From Maritimibacter sp. (GTDB lineage: Bacteria; Pseudomonadota; Alphaproteobacteria; Rhodobacterales; Rhodobacteraceae): a stretch of 19,607 nt of DNA. The notes under the pieces were generated by a model. The model ran no database searches. It had not been told where the DNA came from and worked only from the letters and a program-made list of their open reading frames with translations. Positions within the stretch are counted from its first letter, which is position 1, and every line of letters begins with the position of its first letter. This document shows, piece by piece, positions 13,419 through 19,224 of this stretch. The position numbers and the translations under genes are program-made. The stretch is from NCBI GenBank assembly GCA_020441225.1, contig JAGRMP010000413.1:1-19607 (forward strand), written 5' to 3'.

Positions 13419-14416
13419 GCGCCCGCCCTGAACCGCGCGATCAGGGTACGAAGATCGCGGAACCGCGCGATCACGGCGGCGGGCTCGATGACGCGGTCGC
13501 GCTCTACGGCGGGCGGCGCGAGGACTGGCTCGACCTCTCGACCGGGATCAATCCGCATGCCTACCCGCTCCCCGAGATCCCGGCAGACGCCTGGACGGCG
13601 CTCCCTGACCGCCGCGCCGCCGAACGGCTCGAACGTGCGGCGCGGGCCTTCTGGTCGGTCCCCGACGCTGCGGCGGTGCTGGCCGCGCCCGGCGCCTCGG
13701 CGCTGATCGCGGGCATTCCGCATCTGCACCCCGCCGCCCGCGTCCGCATCCCCGCGCGCACATACAACGAGCACGAGGCGGGCTTTCGCGCCGCGGGCTG
13801 GGAGGTGTTGCGCGCCGAGCCCGACGGCGCCCCCGCCGAGGCGCGCGTCGCGGTGCATCCCAACAACCCGACCGGCCACATGTTTTCCGGCGCCGACGAA
13901 CCCGAGCGTCGCGACCTGCTTGTCATCGACGAGAGCTTCGCCGACGTGATCCTCGCCAACTCGCGCGTGCCTCAGATGGCCACCCGCCCCGGCACGCTGA
14001 TCCTGAAATCGCTCGGCAAATTCTGGGGCCTGCCCGGCCTGCGCCTCGGCTTCGCCATCGGCGACCCGGGCCTGATCGCCGCGCTCAAGGACCAGCTCGG
14101 CCCCTGGCCGGTCTCGGGCGTGGCCCAGCATGTGGGCGCGGTGGCGCTCGAAGACATGGTCTGGGCCAACGAAACCCGCCAGGTGCTCTCGGTCGAATGC
14201 GCGCGGCTCGATGCGCTGATGCAGGCGCGGGGCGGCGAGCTCATCGGCGGCACGGTGCTCTACCGGCTGTTCAAGGTGGACGATGCCGCGGCCTTCCAGG
14301 CGCGGCTTGCCGCGGGCCGGGTGTGGAGCCGGGTCTTCCCCTACGACCCGACATGGATCCGGCTTGGCCTGCCGCCCGCGATGGGCTGGGCGCAGCTCGA
14401 AGCGGCGCTCGCATGA
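13415..14416 (+). CDS. cobC: CobC, PLP-dependent threonine-phosphate decarboxylase-like enzyme of cobalamin synthesis
   Basis: A 333-residue fold-type I aminotransferase-like protein. The opening RDHGGGLDDAVALYGG and DWLDLSTGINPHAYPLPEIP are typical of CobC. AVHPNNPTGHMF (about residues 147-158) holds the conserved Asn, LLVIDESFADV the PLP-pyridine Asp, and LILKSLGKFWGLPGLRLGF (about 195-213) the Schiff-base Lys in SLGKF and the phosphate-binding Arg. It should supply the (R)-1-amino-2-propanol O-phosphate used by CobD. The N-terminus is extended by a near-duplicate of its own first codons (EPRDQG then EPRDHGGG), absent from the usual start of the family. Coupled by ATGA overlaps to DUF1636 and cobD. 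Confidence 0.93.
   Translation: MSARPEPRDQGTKIAEPRDHGGGLDDAVALYGGRREDWLDLSTGINPHAYPLPEIPADAWTALPDRRAAERLERAARAFWSVPDAAAVLAAPGASALIAGIPHLHPAARVRIPARTYNEHEAGFRAAGWEVLRAEPDGAPAEARVAVHPNNPTGHMFSGADEPERRDLLVIDESFADVILANSRVPQMATRPGTLILKSLGKFWGLPGLRLGFAIGDPGLIAALKDQLGPWPVSGVAQHVGAVALEDMVWANETRQVLSVECARLDALMQARGGELIGGTVLYRLFKVDDAAAFQARLAAGRVWSRVFPYDPTWIRLGLPPAMGWAQLEAALA
13432..13480 (+). repeat. short direct repeat inside the 5' end of cobC
   Basis: GAACCGCGCGATCA occurs twice with about 31 bases between starts (near 13431 and 13461). It encodes EPRDQ and EPRDH at the CobC N-terminus, consistent with a small local duplication. Confidence 0.6.
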
Positions 14417-15324
14417 GCCACGCGCTCGCGCTCCTCATCGCCCTCGGGCTCGACGCGATCTTCGGCGAGCCGGATGTGCTGTGGAAGCGGGTGCCGCACC
14501 CGGCGGTGCTGATGGGCCGCGCGGTTGGCTGGACCGACCGGATGATGAACCACGGCCACGGCCGGTTGATCGCCGGGGGCCTCGCCCTCGCGGCGCTCGT
14601 GCTCGGGGCCTGGCTCGTCGGGGCCGTCCTCGCCCGCTTCGGCTGGCCGGTCGAGATCCTCGTCGCCGCGATCCTGCTCGCCCATCGCTCGCTCACCGAC
14701 CATGTCCGCGCCGTGGCCGAGGCGCTGTCGCTTTCGGTCGAGGAGGGGCGTGCCGCTGTCGCCCGGATCGTCGGGCGTGACACAGCCGAAATGGACGCCC
14801 CGCGCATCGCCCGCGCGGCCATCGAATCGGCGGCGGAAAACTTCTCCGACGGCGTCGTCGCCCCCGCCTTCTGGTTCCTCGTCGCCGGCCTGCCGGGCCT
14901 CATGGTCTACAAACTGGTCAACACCGCCGACAGCATGATCGGCTACCGCACCCCGCGCCACGAGCTCTTCGGCAAGCCCGCCGCCCGGCTCGACGATCTG
15001 CTCAACTGGATCCCGGCGCGGCTCTCGGCGCTGCTCCTCTATCTCACCAACCCGCGCGGAGGCGGCTGGGCGGTGATTGCGCGCGACGCCCGGCTGCACC
15101 GCTCGCCCAATGCCGGCTGGCCCGAGGCGGCGATGGCGACCGGGCTCGACATCGCGCTGTCGGGCCCGCGCAGCTACCACGGCGAGATGCGCGACGAGCC
15201 CTTCGTGCATGACGAGGGCCGCCACGAGATCGGCGCGGCCGAGATCGACGATGCGGTCGCCGCCCTGTGGCGCGCCTGGGCGGCGCTCGCCGCCCTTGCC
15301 GCCGTCCTCGTCGTGCTGAGCTGA
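14413..15324 (+). CDS. cobD: CobD/CbiB, adenosylcobinamide-phosphate synthase
   Basis: A 303-residue integral membrane protein. It begins with LIALGLDAIFGEPDVLWKRVPHPAVLMGRAVG (diagnostic of CbiB/CobD) and carries membrane segments near residues 48-70 (GGLALAALVLGAWLVGAVLA), around 150-170 and at the C-terminus. The most conserved block, AIESAAENFSDGVVAPAFWFLVAGLPG followed by YKLVNTADSMIGYRTPRHELFG (about 137-185), is intact, as is SPNAGWPEAAMATGLDIALSGPRSYHG. It joins the aminopropanol phosphate arm to adenosylcobyric acid, the step after CobC. The ATG at 14413 overlaps the cobC stop. A GC-rich stretch after the stop (15326-15344) may form the operon's terminator stem, but without a T-tract. 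Confidence 0.96.
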   Translation: MSHALALLIALGLDAIFGEPDVLWKRVPHPAVLMGRAVGWTDRMMNHGHGRLIAGGLALAALVLGAWLVGAVLARFGWPVEILVAAILLAHRSLTDHVRAVAEALSLSVEEGRAAVARIVGRDTAEMDAPRIARAAIESAAENFSDGVVAPAFWFLVAGLPGLMVYKLVNTADSMIGYRTPRHELFGKPAARLDDLLNWIPARLSALLLYLTNPRGGGWAVIARDARLHRSPNAGWPEAAMATGLDIALSGPRSYHGEMRDEPFVHDEGRHEIGAAEIDDAVAALWRAWAALAALAAVLVVLS

Positions 15325-15391
15325 CCCCGGGCGGGCGCCGGGGGCCGAAATCACGACCGCTTGTGGACTTGTCTTTTTCCCACATTTCCGG

Positions 15392-15420
15392 TTTTCACGG
15401 CAGGCTTTGCCCAGTATTGT
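15392..15420 (+). promoter_or_regulatory. candidate sigma-70 promoter of the lytic transglycosylase gene
   Basis: TTTTCA (15392-15397) and TATTGT (15415-15420), each 4/6 to consensus, are spaced by 17 bases and lie 39 bases upstream of the start codon, the usual distance for a short leader. This is a pattern match only. Confidence 0.4.
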
Positions 15421-15458
15421 GCAACGTTAAATCACCTTGAGGGACCCAGAGGCGTACC

Positions 15459-16679
15459 ATGCGTAAATTGCTTTCCACGATTGTTTTGAGCCTTTCCACG
15501 GCCACCGCCAGCACCACCGGCGCGCTGGCCGCGGGCGAAGGCGTCGGCGAGATCCCCGATCCGCTTATCGAATGCGGCGGCTCGTTCTCTTCCTTCGTCG
15601 GCCGGATGAAGGACCTCGCGGTGGCGAACGGCCATGACCGCGGCACCGTCGACCAGTTCTTCGCCTCGGTCTACCAGGACGGCCGCACGCTGGGCGCCGA
15701 CGGGGCGCAGGGCATCTTCAACTCGGGCTTCGTCGATTTCTCGCGCAAGCTCATCTCGCAGAACCGCATCAATGTCGGCCGCTCCAAGCTGCAGGAATAC
15801 GCCTCCGTCTTCGACCAGATCGAGCAGCGCTTCGGCGTCAGCCGCGGCGTGCTCACAGCCTTCTGGGCCTTCGAGACCGATTTCGGCGGCTTCCAGGGCG
15901 ATTTCAACACGCTCAACTCGCTCGTGACCCTCAGCCACGATTGCCGCCGCCCCGGCATCTTCCAGCCGCAGGTGCTGGCGGCGCTCGACCTATACGAGCG
16001 CGGCGATTTCTCGCCCACCGGCACCACCGGCGCCTGGGCCGGCGAGATCGGCATGGTGCAGATGCTGCCCGCCGACATCCGCGACAGCGGCATCGACGGC
16101 GACGGCGACGGCCATGTCGACCTCAAGAAATCCGCCCCCGATGCGCTGCTCTCCGGCGCCAACATGCTCTCGAAACTCGGCTGGCGGCCGAACGAGCCCT
16201 GGCTGCAGGAAGTGATCCTGCCCGCGAATTTCGACTATTCCAGGACCGGTTCGCACCAGAAGTTCCCGACCGGCGACTGGGCGGCGATGGGCGTGCAGCC
16301 GCGCGAAGGCCAGCTCTTCGACAGCGCCCAGGCCTCGATCATCGTGCCCAACGGCCACGGCGGCCCGGCCTTCATCGCCTACCCCAATTTCGACATCTAT
16401 TTCGAGTGGAACCAGAGCTTCACCTACGTGCTGACAGCGGCCTATTTCGCCAACCGGCTCGAAGGCGCCGAAGTGTTCAACGCCGGCAACCCGTCCGGCC
16501 CGCTCGACCAGGGCTCGATGAAACAGCTCCAGCGCAAGCTCGAAGCGCTCGGCCACCATGTCGGCGAGGTCGACGGCATCCTTGGGTACAACACCCGCAT
16601 CGCGGTGCAGAAGGAACAGGAGCGCCTCGGCCTCGTCCCCGACGCCTGGCCGACCTGGGAGCTGCTCAACCGACTGTAA
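15459..16679 (+). CDS. exported MltB-type lytic murein transglycosylase with peptidoglycan-binding domain
   Basis: A 406-residue protein. A signal peptide (MRKLLSTIVLSLSTATAS, then ALAAGE) directs export, and no lipobox Cys is seen, so it is probably soluble periplasmic. The SLT_2/MltB domain covers about residues 35-330. ISQNRINVGRSKL and RFGVSRGVLTAFWAFETDFG contain the catalytic Glu (FETDFG, about residue 142), and GEIGMVQMLPADI is the conserved substrate-binding block. DGDGDGHVDLKKSAPDAL forms the EF-hand-like calcium loop known from this family. A PG_binding_1 domain follows (about 345-406: SMKQLQRKLEALGHHVGEVDG, then NTRIAVQKEQERLGL). It cleaves glycan strands with 1,6-anhydro product formation. 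GAGG precedes the ATG. Confidence 0.94.
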   Translation: MRKLLSTIVLSLSTATASTTGALAAGEGVGEIPDPLIECGGSFSSFVGRMKDLAVANGHDRGTVDQFFASVYQDGRTLGADGAQGIFNSGFVDFSRKLISQNRINVGRSKLQEYASVFDQIEQRFGVSRGVLTAFWAFETDFGGFQGDFNTLNSLVTLSHDCRRPGIFQPQVLAALDLYERGDFSPTGTTGAWAGEIGMVQMLPADIRDSGIDGDGDGHVDLKKSAPDALLSGANMLSKLGWRPNEPWLQEVILPANFDYSRTGSHQKFPTGDWAAMGVQPREGQLFDSAQASIIVPNGHGGPAFIAYPNFDIYFEWNQSFTYVLTAAYFANRLEGAEVFNAGNPSGPLDQGSMKQLQRKLEALGHHVGEVDGILGYNTRIAVQKEQERLGLVPDAWPTWELLNRL

Positions 16680-16690
16680 ATGCGGCGGTC

Positions 16691-16720
16691 TTTACCGAAT
16701 CGTAACCGGTGTGGTAGAGT
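16691..16720 (+). promoter_or_regulatory. candidate promoter of a short antisense-type RNA
   Basis: TTTACC (16691-16696) is followed after 18 bases by TAGAGT (16715-16720), which has a TG-N extension directly upstream (16712-16714), making an extended -10. It starts only 12 bases after the transglycosylase stop. Transcription would begin near 16725-16728, just before the repeated segment that matches the peptide gene's start region. Confidence 0.45.
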
Positions 16721-16729
16721 CTGGATCAG

Positions 16730-16755
16730 CGAAAGTTGATTTCAGTGTTCTCACC
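16730..16755 (+). repeat. direct repeat A (second copy at 16878-16907)
   Basis: A 26-base segment with 24 identities to 16878-16907. It differs by one A/T change, one T/C change and absence of the four bases CTCA. Copies are 148 bp apart in the same orientation. Confidence 0.9.
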
Positions 16756-16765
16756 GAATTCAAGT

Positions 16766-16801
16766 GCCCCGCGGAGTTGCAGCTCCGCGGGGCTTCTCTT
16801 T
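16766..16801 (+). terminator. strong rho-independent terminator
   Basis: GCCCCGCGGAG (16766-16776) pairs perfectly with CTCCGCGGGGC (16783-16793) around TTGCAG, and TTCTCTTT follows directly. The T-rich side is on the plus strand, so it ends transcripts coming from the left (the predicted RNA and any read-through from the transglycosylase gene). For the minus direction the tail is not T-rich. Confidence 0.9.
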
Positions 16802-16807
16802 CCCGGG

Positions 16808-16897
16808 TTACAGCCCGGACCAGAGCCGGATGATCGCGACGATCAGCGTCGCCACCGCGACAGCGACCATCCATCTTCGAAAGTTGTTTTCACTCAG
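16808..16897 (-). CDS. predicted small hydrophobic peptide, possible type I toxin
   Basis: A very short frame ending at TAA (16808-16810), too short for routine gene calling. An AAGGAGG Shine-Dalgarno (16906-16912) lies eight bases before an in-frame CTG at 16897. A GTG at 16906 overlaps the Shine-Dalgarno and is unlikely, and an ATG at 16870 gives a 20-residue form. From the CTG the product is 29 residues: a polar start with RRW, then MVAVAVATLIVAIIRLWSGL, a single short membrane segment with a basic residue near its end. Codons from that Met onward are almost all G/C-ended (one exception in 20), as in real genes here, which supports this frame over the other two. Size and hydrophobicity match type I toxins such as Fst or TisB. 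I recognise no homologue. Confidence 0.5.
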   Translation of the reverse strand: MSENNFRRWMVAVAVATLIVAIIRLWSGL

Positions 16898-16907
16898 CGT
16901 TCTCACC
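16878..16907 (+). repeat. direct repeat B, covering the peptide gene's start region
   Basis: A 30-base copy of the segment at 16730-16755, running from the edge of the Shine-Dalgarno through the start codon and the first codons of the minus-strand peptide gene. It holds four extra bases (CTCA) around the start codon. Confidence 0.9.
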
Positions 16908-16914
16908 TCCTTCC

Positions 16915-16932
16915 ACCGCGACAGGTCGCGGT
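16915..16932 (-). other. hairpin in the peptide gene's leader, directly before the Shine-Dalgarno
   Basis: ACCGCGA (16915-16921) and TCGCGGT (16926-16932) form a perfect 7-bp stem with a 4-base loop, ending three bases from the Shine-Dalgarno. In addition, bases 16937-16944 and 16880-16887 are complementary over 8 bp (ACAACTTT with AAAGTTGT on the plus strand). The leader can therefore close a larger fold that encloses the hairpin, Shine-Dalgarno and start codon. Folded leaders of this kind are common in type I toxin mRNAs. Confidence 0.7.
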
Positions 16933-16954
16933 AGGGACAACTTTAGGGAAGTAG

Positions 16955-16972
16955 GTTAAACAAGCGTTTAAC
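16955..16972. promoter_or_regulatory. 18-bp inverted repeat, possible repressor operator and promoter
   Basis: On the minus strand GTTAAAC, four bases, GTTTAAC is a perfect inverted repeat whose AAAC-N4-GTTT core resembles TetR-family operators (for example the PsrA type). Its right arm overlaps a minus-strand -10 candidate TTTAAC, with GGGACA 17 bases upstream (4/6 each), placing transcription start about 45 bases before the peptide's Shine-Dalgarno. It also lies 34 bases upstream of the plus-strand gene at 17006, so it could control both directions. Confidence 0.5.
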
Positions 16973-17005
16973 TCCTGTGTCCCGCAGGTCTGAATCGAGG
17001 CCCCC

Positions 17006-17839
17006 TTGGACGGCGAAGTCGCACAACTTGCAGCCCTGGTCATCTCGGCCAATCACCGGCTCTCCCACCCGAAAGACCCGATGCGCTGGTTCGCCACGCA
17101 GCGGGCCTTCGCGCGCTGCGGCTCGATCAGCTTCGACATCGCCACCAAGCGGGGCGAGCGAAAGCCGGTCCTGACCACCATGGCCGAAACCCCGCCCTCC
17201 TGGCTCGACCAGCTCGCGCGCTCCGGCACCAAGCGGGTGCGGCTGGGTTTCGCGCGGCAGGACGAAGAGGTCATCCCCGGCGAGACCATCCCCGACCGGA
17301 TCGCGGCGGGCTTTGCCGGCGGCGGCAGTCACTGGACCATGACCACCGAGACCGACGACGGACGGGCGCTCGGCTGGCACGGCACCTGGAAAGTGGCCTA
17401 TCCCAACGCGCGCGACGGGCGGGTCTGGGCGGTGCGCTACACCGCCACCGCGGCCGAACCGCAGGACCCGGGCCGCGACATCGAGGCTGCCGCGGTCGAG
17501 CTGCGCCACGCGCTGGCCGAGATGAGCGAATTTGCCTGGGAACGCGACGCCAAGGCCGCCAACATGCGCTTCACCTCGGCGCTGGCGCTCCTTGAGGGCG
17601 CGCCCGACCCGCTGCCGATAGACAACCCCGAAGGCCCCGCCGACACGCTCAGCGAGCCCGCGCGCCGCCTGCTCCACGCGAGCCAGCGCGGCTGGGTGTT
17701 CGACAACCTCGAGATCTGGGGAAAGCTCAAGCTCGACGAGGCCGAATGGCGCGACCACGCCCGCCGGTCCGAAGCGCTCTACGACGCGGTCACCGCCGCC
17801 ATGGTCGCCGCGGCCAATTCCGGCGCGCCGGAGCGCTAG
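17006..17839 (+). CDS. unknown protein, 277 residues
   Basis: I do not recognise this protein. The start is the TTG at 17006, preceded by GAGG five bases away; no ATG or GTG is near. It has no signal peptide or membrane segment. The N-terminal half contains SHPKDPMRWFATQRAFARCGSI-like sequence and a strand-rich part around SHWTMTTETDDGRALGWHGTWKVAYPNARDGRVWAVRYTA-type content (about residues 110-150). The C-terminal half is helical (AAVELRHALAEMSEFAWERDAKAANMRF and EARRLLHASQRGWVFDNLEIWG-like stretches) and rich in conserved-looking Trp. Codon use matches the neighbours and the frame is intact, so it is a real gene. It is convergent with the DddP-like gene with ten bases between stops, and a possible operator (16955-16972) lies just upstream. 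Confidence 0.8.
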   Translation: MDGEVAQLAALVISANHRLSHPKDPMRWFATQRAFARCGSISFDIATKRGERKPVLTTMAETPPSWLDQLARSGTKRVRLGFARQDEEVIPGETIPDRIAAGFAGGGSHWTMTTETDDGRALGWHGTWKVAYPNARDGRVWAVRYTATAAEPQDPGRDIEAAAVELRHALAEMSEFAWERDAKAANMRFTSALALLEGAPDPLPIDNPEGPADTLSEPARRLLHASQRGWVFDNLEIWGKLKLDEAEWRDHARRSEALYDAVTAAMVAAANSGAPER

Positions 17840-17849
17840 ACCCCGGGCC

Positions 17850-19097
17850 TCAGCCCAGCAGCGCCGCCTCGAAGGGGAACCGCGACAACAGCTCGGTGCC
17901 GGTCTCGGTCACTACGAGCTGCTGTTCCAGCTTCACCCCTTCGCCCGCCGCAGCACCGATGAAGCTCTCGACGCAGAGCACCATGCCCGGCACGATCTCG
18001 CCGTCATAGCCCGCCTCGGGAAAATCGCCGTGGTGGCACAGGTAAGGATACTCGCCGGTCATCCCGCAGCCATGCGCCGACAGGTAATAGCGGTTGGCGT
18101 GGAACCTGTCGGGGATATCCCAGGCCGCGTTCGAATAGTCGCGAAAGCTCATGCCCGGACGGAGGATCCCTGCATTGTGCTGCACCTGCTCGTGGGCGGT
18201 CTTGTAGAGTTCGCGCTGCGCGTGCGTGGGCGCATCCGGCCCGGCGTGGAAGGTGCGCGAGAAATCGGCATAATAGCCGTGCACCCCGACCACATCGGTA
18301 TCGAGCGCGATGAGTTCGTTCGGCCCGATGACCTTGTCGCCGGTCTCCTGAAACCACGGGTTGGTCCGCGCGCCGGAGTTGAGCAGCCGCGTTTCGATGT
18401 AATCGCCGTTGTCCGCGATCACGGCGCGGTGCAGCACCGACCACAGTTCCGCCTCGGTCAGCCCGGGCCGGATCGCGTCCCGCAGCGCCGCCACCCCGCG
18501 CTCGGTCGAGCGCAGCGAGGCGAGCACGCATTTCATCTCTTCCGTCGACTTGACCGCCCGCGCCCTCTCGACCGGTTCCTGCGCATCGACCAGCCGCAGC
18601 CCTTCCGCGGCAAGCGCCAAGACCGCGCCCGCGTTCAGCCGCTCGACCCCGACCGTGGCGCCGCGCCCGCCGGTGAGCTCGGCGATCAGCGCTGCCGTCT
18701 CGCGCGCCCAGTCCCGCTCCCGCCCGGCGATCCCGGGCCCGGCGGCGACATAGCTCGCGGTCAACGCCGGGCGCACCTCGTCCACCGTCTCGAACCCCGC
18801 TGCGAGATGTTCGCAGCCGGTGAACTCGAACAGGATCGACCGGTCGGCCGTCATCACCAGGTAGCGCGAAGGGGCATTGCGGGAGGTAAAGACCTGCATG
18901 TTGCGGGTGCCGGTGGCATAGCGGATGTTGACCGCGTCCGACAGGATCACCGCGTCTATACCGCGCGCCGCCATCTCGGCACGCACCCGCGCCTGCCGGT
19001 AGCCGCGCACCGCCACATGGTCGATTGCGAGCCCGTCGTTGTCGAGCTGCGCAAGTCCCGCCAGATCGCCGCGCTCTGCATGCCAGTCGATATCCAT
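17850..19097 (-). CDS. M24-family metalloprotein related to DddP, lacking the DMSP-lyase catalytic Asp
   Basis: A 415-residue pita-bread-fold protein close to DddP and Xaa-Pro peptidases. The N-terminal creatinase-like domain has AVNIRYATGTRNMQVF (about residues 43-58), and the catalytic domain has ETRLLNSGARTNPWFQETG. Metal ligands are all present with DddP spacing: Asp-x-Asp in ALDTDVVG, Asp in YADFSRTF, His in SAHGCGMTGEYP, Glu in LCVESFIG and Glu in KLEQQL. In DddP the residue six after the His is the Asp proposed as catalytic base; here it is Gly (HGCGMTGE), so lyase activity is doubtful. The ATG at 19097 is preferred over one at 19136 because conserved sequence begins there, but the ribosome-binding site is weak. 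It could be a peptidase or another C-S or C-N lyase. Confidence 0.85.
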   Translation of the reverse strand: MDIDWHAERGDLAGLAQLDNDGLAIDHVAVRGYRQARVRAEMAARGIDAVILSDAVNIRYATGTRNMQVFTSRNAPSRYLVMTADRSILFEFTGCEHLAAGFETVDEVRPALTASYVAAGPGIAGRERDWARETAALIAELTGGRGATVGVERLNAGAVLALAAEGLRLVDAQEPVERARAVKSTEEMKCVLASLRSTERGVAALRDAIRPGLTEAELWSVLHRAVIADNGDYIETRLLNSGARTNPWFQETGDKVIGPNELIALDTDVVGVHGYYADFSRTFHAGPDAPTHAQRELYKTAHEQVQHNAGILRPGMSFRDYSNAAWDIPDRFHANRYYLSAHGCGMTGEYPYLCHHGDFPEAGYDGEIVPGMVLCVESFIGAAAGEGVKLEQQLVVTETGTELLSRFPFEAALLG

Positions 19098-19224
19098 GAT
19101 GTCCCGCCGCTCCCGGTGGTTCTGTCGCGGCCCCACCCGACCATGTCGCGGCCCCGCCGCGCCACGCTGGAGCGACGGTTTCGCGGCGATCGCCGACGCT
19201 TCTACCCGTGCCGGGTCGCGCGCC

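Larger units (their letters stand above)
16725..16801 (+). ncRNA. predicted small antisense RNA, possible type I antitoxin
   Basis: The unit is a predicted RNA of about 75 nt, from the extended -10 candidate to a strong terminator. Bases 16730-16755 repeat, in direct orientation, the translation-start region of the minus-strand peptide gene (16878-16907). Because the two units are transcribed toward each other, the RNA would be complementary to that mRNA: 9 bp (CGAAAGTTG), a mismatch, 5 bp (TTTCA), a 4-base bulge, then 11 bp including one G-U pair, ending over the Shine-Dalgarno (GTTCTCACC). It could block ribosome loading. It might instead be, or also be, a 3'-UTR fragment of the transglycosylase mRNA. 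No reading frame of note lies in it. Confidence 0.55.

Noticed and set aside
16692..16874. Minus-strand 60-codon frame overlapping the small hydrophobic peptide
   Set aside because: It starts without a Shine-Dalgarno, is charged and Arg-rich, and its codons lack the G/C-ended bias seen in the hydrophobic frame.
17850..19097. Calling this gene dddP (DMSP lyase)
   Set aside because: The proposed catalytic Asp is replaced by Gly; only the fold and metal site are supported.
19110..19224. TGTCGCGGCCCC direct repeat and GC-rich stretch between the M24 gene and accA
   Set aside because: The repeat is only 12 bases, occurs twice and has no associated structure; it is likely chance.
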